Positions 1-11,159 are shown, counted from the first letter of the stretch. The stretch is 64,000 nt of DNA from Triticum aestivum (GCF_018294505.1 NC_057809.1:134390979-134454978), one strand, 5' to 3'. The notes: generated by a model not told the origin, from the letters alone. Numbers and translations: made by a program.

Positions 1-301
1 CCAAAAGCTCATAAAATATTTCAGGGATATTTGAAATTGTATTCTAATTATATGAATATAATTCAAATTCAAATAGCTAATGAATTAAATTCAAAGTCCC
101 AAAAATAAATCCTTAAAAATGTTCAATATTTTGTTTGGGACCAGAACCCTTGCCAAAAATTATCAAACATTTAAGAAGAGCATTTTGGAACAATGAATGA
201 GATTTTTAGGGTTTTTGAGGCTTCCAATTTCCCTCAGTTCAAGTTTCAAAATTTAAACATGATGCAAACACCAGGCAGCACCAGAAGCTAGGGATGTGAC
301 A
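1..301 (-). mobile_element. Gypsy-type LTR fragment, minus orientation, cut by window edge
   Basis: Read on the minus strand, the sequence opens TGTCACATCCC at 301 and runs AT-rich to the window edge. Just outside it lies the inverted repeat GAATCTCG-TCT-CGAGATTC (321-339), which I know from the region before the 3' LTR of several grass gypsy elements. The TG start and this flank support the start of a 3' LTR. The rest of the LTR and the coding part are not visible here, so the family cannot be named. Confidence 0.5.
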
Positions 302-621
302 ACTCACCCCCACTAAACAAGAATCTCGTCTCGAGATTCAAGCGTAGGGTAGGATGAAGGGGAGACGCAAACTAGTATAATCTTCACGATCCGGGTTGCA
401 CTTCAAATGAACGTTGATTCAATCACCATCTTTGTCTTGATGTCTTGCTCCGAGAATTCCAGCTAACATGACGAGAAGAGGAAAAGAAAACCTAGAAGAA
501 TCTATCTTCTCGAAGATCAATCAACTTAGGATCAGCTCACAAAGTGAGTCATAGCAACATCTCTTGAGCTGAGACACGAAGCACACATCCATAGGAATGG
601 AGTGGAGCAGATGACAAAGGT
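302..621. other. Non-coding stretch, probably retroelement 3' untranslated relic
   Basis: No frame on either strand reads as protein. The GAATCTCG inverted repeat at 321-339 is the only distinctive motif. It sits between the LTR end and the next gene relic. Confidence 0.35.
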
Positions 622-1080
622 TCACTGCCGGCGCGCGTTGGCCCTTTCCATGCCGGCGTGGTCCATCGAAGCTTCGGCTTCCAAGCGGGAAACCCACTTG
701 ACGAGCTGGTAGTAAAAATCGGCGTCGCGAACGCGTGCGTGCCCGACAGCCTCCAGGGCTATTTGCCGGGCGCCCGCCTCCACGTAGTCGGCCCAGTTGC
801 GGGCGCTCTACTCGCGACTCAGAGCGTTGGTGCGCTGCTGTTCCATGTACCGCTGGTGGCGCAAATCGGCGAGACGCTGCTCCTCCGCCAGGCGGTCGTG
901 CTCCAACAACTCCTGCTCCTCCGCCATGCGGTCGCGCTCCAACAACTCCTTGATCTCTGCATTGCGATCTAAAGACAGATAGAATGCCTCCTCCCTCCGT
1001 CTGCCTTCCGCTGAAAACCCGAACACTAGTTCCGGCGGTGACCGCCTCCGGCGTCGCCTACCGCGGACGGGCGGGGGCAT
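622..1080 (-). pseudogene. Relic of an unrecognised charged, helical protein with one internal TAG
   Basis: From the ATG at 1078-1080 the minus strand reads 90 codons: an Arg-rich start, then a Glu/Arg/Leu-rich helical stretch with repeated LLERDRMAEE-like heptads. It then meets TAG at 808-810. The same frame continues without further stops for 61 codons to TGA at 622-624. The continuation looks like real protein (RNWADYVEAG, then DFYYQLVKWVSRLEAEA). The simplest reading is one gene of about 152 codons with a Gln (CAG) or similar codon turned into TAG. I do not recognise the family. The heptads suggest a coiled coil. A shorter functional 90-residue product is possible but less likely. Confidence 0.6.
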
Positions 1081-1606
1081 GGTGGACGTGGCGAGCAACG
1101 TCGGGCCGGTGGGGGCTTATGAGGATATGGCGAGTTGGGTCACGGTGGCACCGGAGAAGGCCGGGAAACATTACTTATAGGCGGAAGGTAGCACGACGGT
1201 CATCGGAATTCAATGCATAATGGCTTAGCGCGCCAGCTTGCCGTGGAAAACTAGAGAAACTGAAATTATGACTGTGTCGTCCCATCCCGTCTGGGTCGCA
1301 CGCCGGCATGGCGGTCAAACGAGTGCACTCGAATCATCTCCCTCCTTGTCAATAATGATTCCACGGATTTAAAGCATTTCTTTTTTCGCATCAGTTAGCT
1401 GCCTTAATTATGGCCGGCTGCATGCAGGCACTCAGAATCGTTCGCAGGCAATACGTGAAGCAGCATGCAGCCACTTAAAACTCTGGAATTAATTAGGCTT
1501 AAACTTATGCATGCCGTTAATTATTGCCATGCCTTGGTCTTGCTGCTTTGCTCATGGGACTAATAAACCCGGATGGAGGGAGTACCTTGGTTAGTGAGAG
1601 GTTTGA
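1081..1606. other. Intergenic, no gene seen
   Basis: No coding frame, repeat array or transposon end is supported here. It includes the presumed upstream region of the minus-strand relic ending at 1080. Confidence 0.4.
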
Positions 1607-1855
1607 ATTAAGCTCTACAAACCGGAAAGGAGGTACTACTACGTGCATGATCCTCTATTTATTCGTGTAGGATCGAGTAGGTCGTTTCTTGAATTGAGCC
1701 CTACAAACCGGAAAGGAGGTAGTACGTGCGTGATCCGCTATTTATCTGTGTAGGATCGATAGTGTAGCTTGTCAGTTTCTTCAGAGGTAGGCATTTTTAT
1801 CCGTGTAGGATCGATAGTGTAGCTTGTCAGTTTCTTCACAGGTAGGCATTTTTAT
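1607..1855. repeat. Degenerate direct repeats containing GTGTAGGATCGA
   Basis: A unit beginning GAATTRAGCYCTACAAACC occurs at about 1607 and 1692. The tail of the unit (GTGTAGGATCGATAGTG through GTAGGCATTTTTAT) is repeated again at 1801-1855. The last two copies are nearly identical over about 55 bp, so the final duplication is recent relative to the first. Confidence 0.8.
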
Positions 1856-1866
1856 TCAAAAAACCG

Positions 1867-2161
1867 TCACTTCGCATCTTGCGTCGCAAATAAAACTACC
1901 AGGAGCGCATTTGTAGGCTAGCTAGTGATTGATCAGTAACTTGTAAACACTGAGCGAACAGAAATAAGTAACTGTTAATGCATCTCAATGATTCACAGAT
2001 CATATACAAATATGTAGCTCCAAAAGCAAAGATCAGCCACTTCGGATCTTGCATCGCAACTAAAACTAACTAGTACGATTCCCATACATAAGATCAACAT
2101 GTTAATGCATCTCAATGACTCACAGATCATATACAAATATGTAGCTCCAAAAGCAAAGATC
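1867..2161. repeat. Direct duplication of about 130 bp
   Basis: The block around GCATCTCAATGAYTCACAG, with about 65 bp of near identity, occurs at 1978-2034 and again at 2104-2161. Each copy is preceded by a CACTTCG-ATCTTGC-TCGCAA segment (1867 and 2039). The two copies differ by few substitutions. No coding content is seen. Confidence 0.8.
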
Positions 2162-4319
2162 TAGAAAAAACATATGTTCTTCCTACTAACATGGATGCTT
2201 CTCTTGGCCAACATTCAGTACAGACTGAAATACAAATTTGTTTGTGAAGTCTACAATTCCTCTTGCAAACATAAGTGGTTTCACCAACAGCTGGAACCAT
2301 GAGAATGAACCAGACATGATGGAGGAACATCTACTGCAATATGATTTGGTCTTCTCTCGATCACACGGCGAGACTATTTTCGGAATACAAACTTTAACTT
2401 AGGAAAAATGATGCCCATTGTATAATCAGACCAAAGCAATGAAGCACCTAGTGTTGGCCAATAAATAGTACAATACTACTTTTCTGCAGTCCATGAAGTG
2501 ACCATCCAATCTTTCTGTGTCTATTTTCAAATGGCACTGATGTAGTGACTATACTATTCTCTTGTGCAGTTCAACCAATATTGCGGGCACTTTGTTGGTT
2601 TGCCAAATAGCAACGGGCAGACATCTCTGTCTGCACAAATATCAAGCAGCTAGTAAACATATGCCACACCTTGTATTTTCGGTTTAAACATGTCTCTTCC
2701 GCTTAGCATCTGTCATGTTCTGCACTGGACAATCTGATACAGTTATGTTTTGCCCTGGACAATTTCATACTGAATTGATTTGCTCGTTCAGAGTAGAAAT
2801 ATAGCGCCTATTCCTCATCAGACCAAGGATATCCATGTTTGCAGTGATGGAAGAGGTGAAATCGATACAACCGAAATTGAGCATCCAATCATTGAATCCT
2901 GTCCTGCACCTCCAATGTAGGTCCACCCTGCCAATAAATTCACATGCAAACCACTAGTATTACTATCTAATGACAGTACAAAAAGAGTAGCAAGATAGTA
3001 GCAAACCATGTACCTTCGTAATGAACATCTCATAGTGCCACCAATTGGATATAAAGGTTGGGAAAAAACATGCTCCTAATGTTGAACCGTTGGACTCTTT
3101 GTGCAGTTCCTCTAAAATCGAGCATCCCTGTTTGCATAGATATTGAAAGTGTGATTACTCTAAAATTGGCACTAGTTGAAGCATAGACTCACAAATATAA
3201 GCATTCCAATTTCTTAATGGGAAAAGGTAGCAAGACTGTTTCTAACCACCTATTTGAAGGAATAAGTAAAGCAACAGTGGCTGATGTGAGGAAGGCATAC
3301 ATAGTTTTTTCTAGAAAAGTGAGCCATTCCTGACCTTTCCTCTTCTTTTAAGCAAATTTTGTGCAGTTCTACTAAAATAAAATGCCATCACCGCCTTGAC
3401 AATTCAGTGACACTGTACAAAAGGAAATGACTTAACATTACATCATGATGTCAGGTATGTAGTCGACAGGCATTAGAGATAAACACACAGACCTCCTCAA
3501 GAGAACAGCCGGAGGAGGAGGTGCCCACTCTTGACCTTTCCTCTTGTCTTCATAATTGTCTGTGCAGTTTATCCAAAATAAAATGACATCAGCGCCTTGG
3601 CATTTTGGTGACACTGTACAAAAAAATTAACTTATCTCATGAAAGTGAGGTATGTAATCTATAAGCATTAACAGAGCAAAAATCTGACAAGAGTAACAAG
3701 TTTCATCGTTGGTATACTGGTTGTGCAACAGCATTAGACTGCCTTATAGCTGAAAAATCTTTAATACATCCACAATCAACAGCTAACCCTGAAATAATCC
3801 AGTGACATTAAATGGCATTGCTTAAATTTATGGGTGGCATTAGACTGAGAGCGGCATTAGTTAAATGTGGCATCACTTTAGCAGTAGCATTGATTGACTT
3901 GACTGCTGGCATTATACTAACAGGAAAAAGTAGCAATAAGAGCATGGGAGGCCCATTCGGACAGTGGGCGCACCAATACGATATACCTCCACGGACGCAG
4001 AGTGGTGAGGGAGGTATGGTTGCCCAGAGCAACAAATATCCAGGCAGCATATGTGGATTACGGTCCCATTTTTGTTCTCTTTAGCCACCTTTTTCCTATG
4101 CGACGACAACAAATCGACCGACCTGGTCATTCTCTATTGCGTTGTCATGCCTTTCTACCCTTCTTTAACCAAGAGACACGAGACTCGTTCCTTGGCTACT
4201 GAATTTCCCCTTTTCAACCTAGATGCGGGTTCGATGCCTTCTCTCTTGGACAGTACAGTCTCCCTTCCTTTCCTTATTCAACCCAGACATGGATTAGTCT
4301 GCATGAAGTAGGGTTTCCT
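2162..4319. other. Non-coding, AT-rich; possible introns or 3' part of a minus-strand unit
   Basis: Only short, unconvincing frames exist. On the minus strand there are splice-like acceptors (for example before about 2935). The presumed first exon at 4471-4553 would be spliced into this region. No recognisable protein domain was found. Confidence 0.3.
3327..3672. repeat. Direct duplication of about 145 bp, two diverged copies
   Basis: Copies lie at about 3327-3475 and 3530-3672. Both run from TGACCTTTCCTCTT through GTGCAGTT, AAAATAAAATG, GCCTTG and GACACTGTACAAAA to GGTATGTA. They have diverged by substitutions and small indels. Confidence 0.75.
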
Positions 4320-4470
4320 TTAATAGTGCAAATTATGGTTTTCGTCTGCGGGGCCAGCAGAGTAGAGGATAGCAAATTGGGAAGATGGTGGAGTGGAAAA
4401 AGATCCACATGCAACGACGTAGCAAATGGGGCAATAGAACAAGGTTATGGCTCGAAAAGAGGTAGCATAC

Positions 4471-4553
4471 CTGAGGGTCGGCGGGAAGTGGCTTCGCTCG
4501 TGGTCGTCGTCCTCCACACACACTACGGCAGCGAGCTTGGGGACGGAGGCCAT
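4471..4553 (-). other. Possible first coding exon of a minus-strand transcription unit
   Basis: An ATG at 4551-4553 in good context opens a short frame (MASVPKLAAVVCVEDDD...). It ends at a clean donor, CAG|GTATGC, at 4471/4470. Upstream (4554-4790) is GC-rich leader-like sequence, and TATATA lies near 4778. No convincing second coding exon was found: the nearest acceptor, near 4302, gives a stop within a few codons. It may be a non-coding RNA or a broken gene. It would diverge from the DUF295 gene at 5215. Confidence 0.25.
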
Positions 4554-5214
4554 CCCGCGCGGGCGCTAGGTCTGAGAGGACGGCCTTGTCGTCAGTGCGT
4601 GACCTCGCTCGCCGACGACGAGTGCGTCAACGCTGCACGTACTTCTCTTCCCCGGTAGATCTGTGACCACCGGTGAGGAGGGAAAGAGGGGTCGTCTTTT
4701 TTAGATCTAGAGAGAGGGTGGTAGTGTGAGGAGCAAGTGGGCAGCCCTTAGCAAGAAAGCGCTGAAGCTCCAGCCTATATATCTTTTTTATACTACTAGT
4801 ACTGGAGGTGGGGGAGTGGTAGAGTAGTTTATATTTTCTCTGCGTACAGTACCAGTTAGTCGTGCTTCAAAACTGATCGGCACGCCATTAAAAAAATAAA
4901 GGTCGATAACTAATGCGGCACCTCGGGCCAACGCGGCCAGATCGCATTTTGCACGAGAAATTACACACCATGTTTCGTTGACATGTGGTCCTGTTCCAAC
5001 ATATCAGTGAGACGACGACGAGTAGTAGGAGTATTTCCGAACGGACGTGTAGGCCGGGGCGCCTCTTCGTGAACCGTGGCAAACTCGCAACCGTCCACCG
5101 ACTCTTCGCCTTTCCCTCTCGATTTGGAACTGCTGTCGCACGCTCTTCCTCTCCCTCCTCCATTTTCCTTCAGCCCTTCACCCTTTCTTCTGCCATTGTT
5201 CGATCATCTTCTCC

Positions 5215-6606
5215 ATGGAGGTAACAGGCCGGAAACAACCTCGTTATTCTTGCCCCGATCTGAAAGATTACGTGGTTGAGGAACTCATTGATCGGTGCGA
5301 CATCATCACCTCGGCTAGCATGGCATGTTCGTTCAAGCCCATTCTCGACTCAACTAATAGCATCATTGCAAGGAACCCAAGGGTCAAGGAGCGGTTTGAT
5401 CTCCCCTATCTTCTTCGCCGTGACCCTGCTCGCTGGCGAGCGGACGACGGAGACTTCGCCTTGTGCAAGTTGATGCCGCTTGATAATGATACGTGTGATG
5501 TCAAGATGCCATCGCTTAAGGGTAAGTCCTGGGCTGGCGCAAATGGAGATTGGGTTGTTTATATTGGGTACAATTGCGAGTGGGAACTTGTGAATGTGTA
5601 CACTCGTCAGCGGATTCCACTTCCAAAAATCTCTGAGTGCCCTGAAGTTGAGCACACAGATGATCTACGTACATTCAAATATGATCATGGTGACTATCAT
5701 GTACTAAAGAAAGCAATTTGTCGAGTTCCCAACCGCTCTTGGAATTACAAGAACTATCAAGTTTTTGCTATCTTCGACAAGCTAGTTGCCGTCCTTCGTG
5801 GTTCGACTGGATGGATATTACTCAAAAATCAGTTTCTATACACGGATGTGTACTATGATGCAATTGAATACAAGGATCTTGTGTTTGCTGCCACCTCTTG
5901 TGGCACTGTTTTTGCATGGGATCCTCGTTGTTTCGGTACGTTTGTCTTCCACCGTATTTATAATTGGTTCATCCACATGCATGCGGGTTAGCAACTTTCC
6001 CTTTAGTAATTAACCTTCTTCTTGTGTTTCCAAGGTCCTGTCGACATCCCACCACCTATACTTGAAGATTTTTATAACCAAGGGGGAGATGACGATGGTG
6101 ATGATCATGAGCATGAGGACGAGCAGCGCCGATATACTCTGTGGCGCCTGGCAACTAATTCCGACGGATCACCTCTTCTTGTGTGTATACAGCCCACTAA
6201 TGATGTTACTGCTAAGGAAACAGGTGTAGTCTCCCATGGTCGCACTCTCCGGACCTATTCCAACACATGTTGCATGGTATTCGGGATGGATACTAGTGTG
6301 CTAGCGCCAACTCCTTCTCCCTAGCACAGAATTGATAGTCTTGGAGAAAACTCGCTCTTCCTTGGACGAAACTATCTGATGATGGTGAAAGGCGATCCAA
6401 CCGCTGTTGACACATTTATGAGAAGCAACTATGTCTATACCTCGGACATTTGCATGGTTCCCTACCCTGGTACCGATATAGTAGGCAGCTTCAGCCTGGA
6501 TGATCATTCCTGCATTGGTCTCCAGATCGACAATGCATGGCCTGTCCCAGAGAATCACTTGTGGTTCAAAGCAAGCGTTTCCAACGCCGAGGAATGGTTG
6601 AGTTGA
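5215..6606 (+). pseudogene. DUF295 / KIB-type beta-propeller protein gene, two exons, internal TAG
   Basis: Exon 1 is 5215-5935 and exon 2 is 6035-6606, joined by a GT..AG intron (TTCG|GTACGT ... CCAAG|GTCCTG) that restores the frame. The N-terminus (DLKDYVVEELIDRCDIITSA) is the degenerate F-box-like start common in this family. WVVYIGYNCEWELVN, the FAIFDKLVAVLR strand and TSCGTVFAWDP are typical of the PF03478 propeller. An acidic insert (GGDDDGDDHEHEDE) follows the splice. At codon 337 (6322-6324) a TAG interrupts the protein. The same frame continues with the expected last blade (RIDSLGENSLFLGRNY) to TGA at 6604-6606, so about 93 of 429 residues are lost. The flanking sequence suits an original TGG (Trp). 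Family members are usually cytosolic or nuclear F-box-like proteins of mostly unknown targets. The gene is either a pseudogene or encodes a shortened protein. Confidence 0.8.
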
Positions 6607-6705
6607 AGTTCATTTCATTGCTTGTTATTTGTTGTGTGGTGAAAACTTTAGTATTTATAATGTATCCTCGTTGTCGATGTGGGTTGATGATCTGTTGTTC
6701 TATGT

Positions 6706-6711
6706 AATAAA
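6706..6711 (+). terminator. AATAAA polyadenylation signal of the DUF295 gene
   Basis: AATAAA occurs 100 bp after the TGA of the DUF295 gene, within an AT-rich 3' region. Position and motif fit a plant near-upstream element. Confidence 0.45.
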
Positions 6712-7017
6712 ATGATATGCCTGTGATAAACTTACTAAATTTATGAATGGCTTTCGAGTCGCTTCTCTGAGTGAGTGGTGCGACGAGGCAAAAAAATATT
6801 TTGCGAATACATAATTGTACGTGCATTGCAACAGGTTATCGGATGAGGCCAATCAACAATAGTAGTACACTATTTGTACTAGGTTCACATGCTTCGCGCG
6901 TCGAGCGGGTGTTTTTACTGTAGCCATATGTTAATGTGTTCGTTGTACGTAACCAACACCTCGAATCCTCGATACTACTAGTATACTATATAGTAGGAGT
7001 AAGTAGTAGGAGTAGTA
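6712..7017. other. Intergenic; AGTAGT-rich patch near its end
   Basis: Nothing coding is visible. Around 6978-7017 the sequence becomes a degenerate GTAGTAGGA trinucleotide repeat just before the duplicated block at 7018. Confidence 0.4.
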
Positions 7018-7222
7018 GGGTGGCATGGGCCAGAACAAGCATTCACGTCCAGGAGTACGGCACACGCCACCACCATGACATCCATCTGACACCATATTAT
7101 TTCTTGGAGTCTGTGCAAGAGCAATCTCTTCAACCCCGTCGTTTCTCTAACTTCAGCCATCGCGCGGCGGGCGAGGTGGGGGTTTGCCGATAGTCGGTTT
7201 CCTTAACTGCGGTCCCACTTGT
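7018..7222. repeat. Copy 1 of a 205-bp direct duplication (partner at 8193-8396)
   Basis: It shares with 8193-8396 the segments GGGTGGC-TGGGCCA, AGCATTCACGTC, CGACACCA-like, CAGCCATCGCGCGG, GTTTGCCGATAGTCGG and CTGCGGTCCCACTTGTAAG in the same order. The copies are about 80% alike by eye and lie about 1.17 kb apart. Confidence 0.8.
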
Positions 7223-7532
7223 AAGGCCAACTCCAACGCACGACCCCAAACAGACCTCTGTTTTGCATGAACTCCAACGATAATTTTGACTACTCCTGTA
7301 GTAAGTTGGATTAGTGCCTTCTCGATGCATTCATTGTTGATCTGCGGAGGCTCGATCTTGCGTGCTGCTTTCTTCTTCGAGTGTAAAGAAGTAGACATTG
7401 CTTCCTCGCATCTAGTCTCATGTCTAGCCTCTATTCTATACTAGCTAAAAGTGATAGAACATCTACTAAATTGCGCTCTATCAATATATGGATGTACTCT
7501 TCTTCCCAATACAAAAACTTGCATCCATTCTA

Positions 7533-7747
7533 CTCCCTCCATTGCACAATACTACATGCCTTCTATTTGTCAAAATATATATGTATCTAGACATGTCTTA
7601 GTATATAGGTACATCCATTCTACTCTCCTCCGTTGCACAATACATGCCTTATATTTGTCAAAACATATATTTATGTAGACATGTCTTAGTATATAGGTAC
7701 ATCCATTTTTGGACAAATGGAAGTCAAGTATTTTGGAACGGAGGGAG
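7533..7747. mobile_element. Stowaway-like MITE with its left half tandemly duplicated
   Basis: The left end CTCCCTCCATTGCACAATAC (TA before it at 7531-7532) and right end GGAACGGAGGGAG (TA at 7748-7749) are Stowaway termini with the TA target duplication. The left half, ending CTTAGTATATAGGTACATCC, is present twice (from 7533 and from 7623). The right half (GGACAAATGGAAGTCAAG onward) is present once. Confidence 0.8.
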
Positions 7748-7749
7748 TA

Positions 7750-8192
7750 CACAATAAAATTTTTAAGTTAGCACAACTAGTCTAATCCGAGAGCAAAGCC
7801 AAAGATTTGGTTGGGTTCTTCCTCCTTTTGCCGACACGTGGGACATCCAGCATCCAGGTCGTGTCATGAAAGAAAATAGAGTGGTAGTTGAAGCCACGAG
7901 ATGTGCATCTTGGGTTAAACTGTAAATAGAATCTTACTACTCTTGAGTAACTCCAAAAGCGGCCACCAAAGATCTTTATTGGATTTGTTTTTCATCACCA
8001 GCACATCGAGGTGAAAGATGTGCAGGTTCAGTGGGTCCTCTTGAGTTTTCACTGACATGTGGGGCCGCATGTGAGCAAACAGACGATGGGCTCCGCGCGT
8101 CCGCTGGCTGGCTGAGAAGAGAGATAGAGGAGGCATGAGCACGGACTGCAGGAAATTTGTTCTACCTACCTCGATATAGGCTTGATATAGTG
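7750..8192. other. Intergenic, no gene seen
   Basis: Short open frames only, with no protein-like composition. It fills the space between the MITE and copy 2 of the 205-bp duplication. Confidence 0.4.
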
Positions 8193-8396
8193 GGGTGGCT
8201 TGGGCCATAACTAGCATTCACGTCTAGCAGTACAGCACACGCCACCCACACGAGTCCCATCCGACACCAATTTTCTTGGAGTCCGTGCTACATCCATCTC
8301 TTCTCCCTCCTGTCCTCTTTTCTCAGCCATCGCGCGGTGGGGGGGGTGGGGGTTTGCCGATAGTCGGTTTGCTCAACTGCGGTCCCACTTGTAAGT
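8193..8396. repeat. Copy 2 of the 205-bp direct duplication (partner at 7018-7222)
   Basis: See the shared segments listed for 7018-7222. A poly-G run has expanded in this copy (8340-8346). The similarity ends sharply after CCCACTTGTAAG. Confidence 0.8.
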
Positions 8397-8731
8397 GAAA
8401 ATGCAACATCACACGCATTCCCGCTTGAGCGGCGTGCCGGACCAACCGTGTGGGGGTGTGACACGAACACGGCAGGCTTTTCCTTTTGAACTCGTAACTT
8501 GTAAAATTTGGTTCTGCTCCATGGCGCGACCGATAGATAGAAAATAACGATTTTGCCTAGAGTAATGAGAAGTTTGCTTCTGGCGCCATTCATGCATGGA
8601 GTACGTACAAAAATTATGAAGTTGATGCGAAAGGTAAGATAATTACTGTAGTATCATATACTACTACATGGATATGACGGAAGGATAAAAATACATACGG
8701 ATCCATCAACGTTCAACGACATCCTCACGCC

Positions 8732-9288
8732 CTAGTACGCCGGGTCACCAACCGATGTGTGAGGAGCAACGGCGTTGGTGGCGAGCTCAACGTGCTTCTG
8801 AACAGTGTTGTCCAAGGTTGCCCTGTGCTCCAAGAAGGCCAGCGTCCTATCATCCTCCTCTTGCATGTACTAGTCCTTGTGGACGATTTGCGCGTAGACG
8901 TGGGTGATTATGTCGATGGTGTCTTGCTGTGCTAGGCGCTGCGCGGCGAGCGCGACCTCGAGGTGGACATTCTCCGGCGCGACGGCGGGCAGTCGCAGGG
9001 CCACCAGTGTGTCGAAGAGGTTGTTACCATAGTGGCTGTTGAGGGTGGCGGGCATCGCAGAGCCTGGGCACGTCGGCTGGAGGCTTACGTCAAAGTTGTC
9101 CGCAAGCTTCTTGACGATGGTGAACTTGTCGAGGAAACCGACGAGGACCTCGTCGAACAAGGAGACGAAGTTGTCGTCCAAGCGGCCCCTCGCCCTGGCG
9201 CCCTCAAGCAATACTACCTGCCGGGCCACAGGCCGGCATCATGGACCATCTGGCACAGCCGGCTGATGCTCGCGCTCATCGCCTCCAT
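8732..9288 (-). pseudogene. Relic of an unrecognised plant protein with a frameshift and an internal TAG
   Basis: Minus-strand reading starts at ATG 9286-9288 (MEAMSASISRLCQMVHDAG). It shifts frame near 9230, then continues through a Leu/Val/Asp-rich sequence (DNFVSLFDEVLVGFLDKF, DTLVALRLPAVAPENVHLEV). It reaches TAG at 8870-8872. The same frame then stays open for 45 more codons (YMQEEDDRTLAFLEHRATLD...) to TAG at 8732-8734. Protein-like composition on both sides of the first TAG argues for one gene of about 185 codons. I recognise no domain. The sequence looks helical and soluble, with no signal peptide or membrane segment. Confidence 0.5.
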
Positions 9289-9717
9289 GGGTCTAGCGTA
9301 GCTTCTAGTCAACTGATCTTGCGATTCGAGTGATCACTCAGCCCTTGGTTACCGTGCGTAGGTGCGTAGGATTTCGTACTACTCCTCGGCCCTCTACTGC
9401 ACCTACCTTTGTCTGTATGATAAGTGGGCCAGCCACCCCCTGGGGCCACGTGTCATTCACCCAAAGGCAGTTGTCGTAAGTCAATGAATCTGCGCCCCCC
9501 TCCGTGCCGGTGCAGTATAGTCATCTCACCGGACCTCTAGTTGGGGCCAAACAAGAGAAGTTTGATGTTTACTGGTTTATTGGTCCCCTTTGCATTTTAC
9601 GCCAAGTTTTGACCTTTGATTTAAATAATAAAATGTTAATGCATGTAAACAAAAATGTTGTGTAAGTCACCTTACAAAAACCAAATAATCCCAAAATACT
9701 TAGGCATGGTGCATTAA
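9289..9717. other. Intergenic with a MITE-derived fragment
   Basis: Around 9596-9650 the segment TTTTGACC...AAAATGTTAATGCATG resembles one arm of the Stowaway element at 11577-11784. It is probably an old MITE fragment. Nothing coding is seen. Confidence 0.35.
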
Positions 9718-9925
9718 CTCCCTCCTTGTTTCTTATTTCGTGACATATCAACCAATGAGAGATGTGGGTCGTGCATGCTTTCAATGACTTGAGACTAGTA
9801 CCAAACATGACATGCAATGTTTAGTTCATTGCATGTAATCCTATTATAGTACTCTAGTTAGCAAAAAAACATTAAGTTCTCTCACCGATAGGAATAAAAC
9901 ACCATGTATTTATTTACAAAGGGAG
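9718..9925. mobile_element. Possible degraded Stowaway-like MITE
   Basis: The left end CTCCCTCCTTGTTTCTTAT and the right end ...ATAAATTTACAAAGGGAG-like are imperfect inverted termini at a spacing of about 208 bp, with TA next to the right end. The ends match only partly, so this is tentative. Confidence 0.35.
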
Positions 9926-10734
9926 TAGTACATTTTGGTGACATGCATTACTAGATATTGCTAGTCAATACTAAAATCCAGATGGACGTGGTAGTACTCC
10001 TAAATCCAGACGGTGGTGCTACTAGTACTAGTAGTAGTACTACCAATGTAGTAGTAGGAGTACTAGCACTGTACTACCCGTTGGTCAAATTATTACGTGA
10101 TGCTCCTCACAGTGAAGTGACAAGACCCTGCGCCGGAGATGACACCTGAGTATAGGCGCCGTGTTCGGCATACCATAGTCAGCCTCACCGTCTGCATTCA
10201 CTATCATCATGGCTGTAGAGATTGCCTGCTTACAACTAGCCCTGTTTGACATAATTTCCCGTGCGTAGATGCCCGTGCATTGCACGGAACACCAAGATTG
10301 GGGGTGGATGGCTCCGGCAGCGGCCATCGCGCCAGATTTTTCCACGGCCTTCTACTCCTAGATGTGGTGGGAAGGAGATGAGGCTGATTGTGAGAGACAA
10401 GGAGTTGTTTGTAAATAGGGAACAAGTGCGGGCATCTTTTTGCAAAATTGGAGAAGCTTGGTTTGTATGCGTCAGATCTAGATCCGACGGCTATTGGTGA
10501 AAGATGGGAGGCACAACATCATCACCAACTCAGGACCTGTTTGATTCGCAGGATTTTGAAAATGCAGGAATAGGACACAGCAATATTATAAGTTTCAAAC
10601 TGATATTACAAATGTTAGGAGTAATGCTACACCTACGAAGAGGGAATTACTAGGACGTTTACGTAAGAACTTTCGTTACTTTAGGTGTATGCAGCATTAC
10701 CGTACAAACTAAAATCCACCGCCCTGACAAGTCA
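9926..10734. other. Intergenic; GTAGTA-type microsatellite and MITE-like fragment
   Basis: At 10018-10060 there is a degenerate CTAGTA/GTAGTA array. At about 10535-10575, TTTGATTCGCAGGATTTTG followed by TGCAGGAATAGG resembles the end of a common grass MITE. No gene is seen. Confidence 0.4.
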
Positions 10735-11155
10735 CTAATGGGCAAATAAGTTTTTGAGTCTCTGGCCACTTGATGTTTCAAAAACAAATTCAGCTTCTGC
10801 GGAGACTTTGTCATTTAGGCTTAGACGCTTGCGGTGATCAGCACGCCATTCATTGTTGTGCTAGAGAATGCCAAACCTCATTACCTTGAGCACACTTGCC
10901 TCCAGAACAAAGAACCTGGCCAATTTAATCTCAGATGTGCTGCCTCGGTAGTCGATCAAATCAATTTCTGTAAGATGGAGATCAAGGCATTCGATGAGAT
11001 TGTTATAGTGCAGCACATTTTTCACTTCCGGATCTTTTTTTAACTGCAAAAGAAGAGAACATATTAGAGCAACTGGTTGCATAAGATTGCCGTGTCATCA
11101 AGAGGTACCAATATCATTCGCTCATACGATAGGGTTGGCTAGCTAGTGATATTTT

Positions 11156-11159
<4 letters not shown>

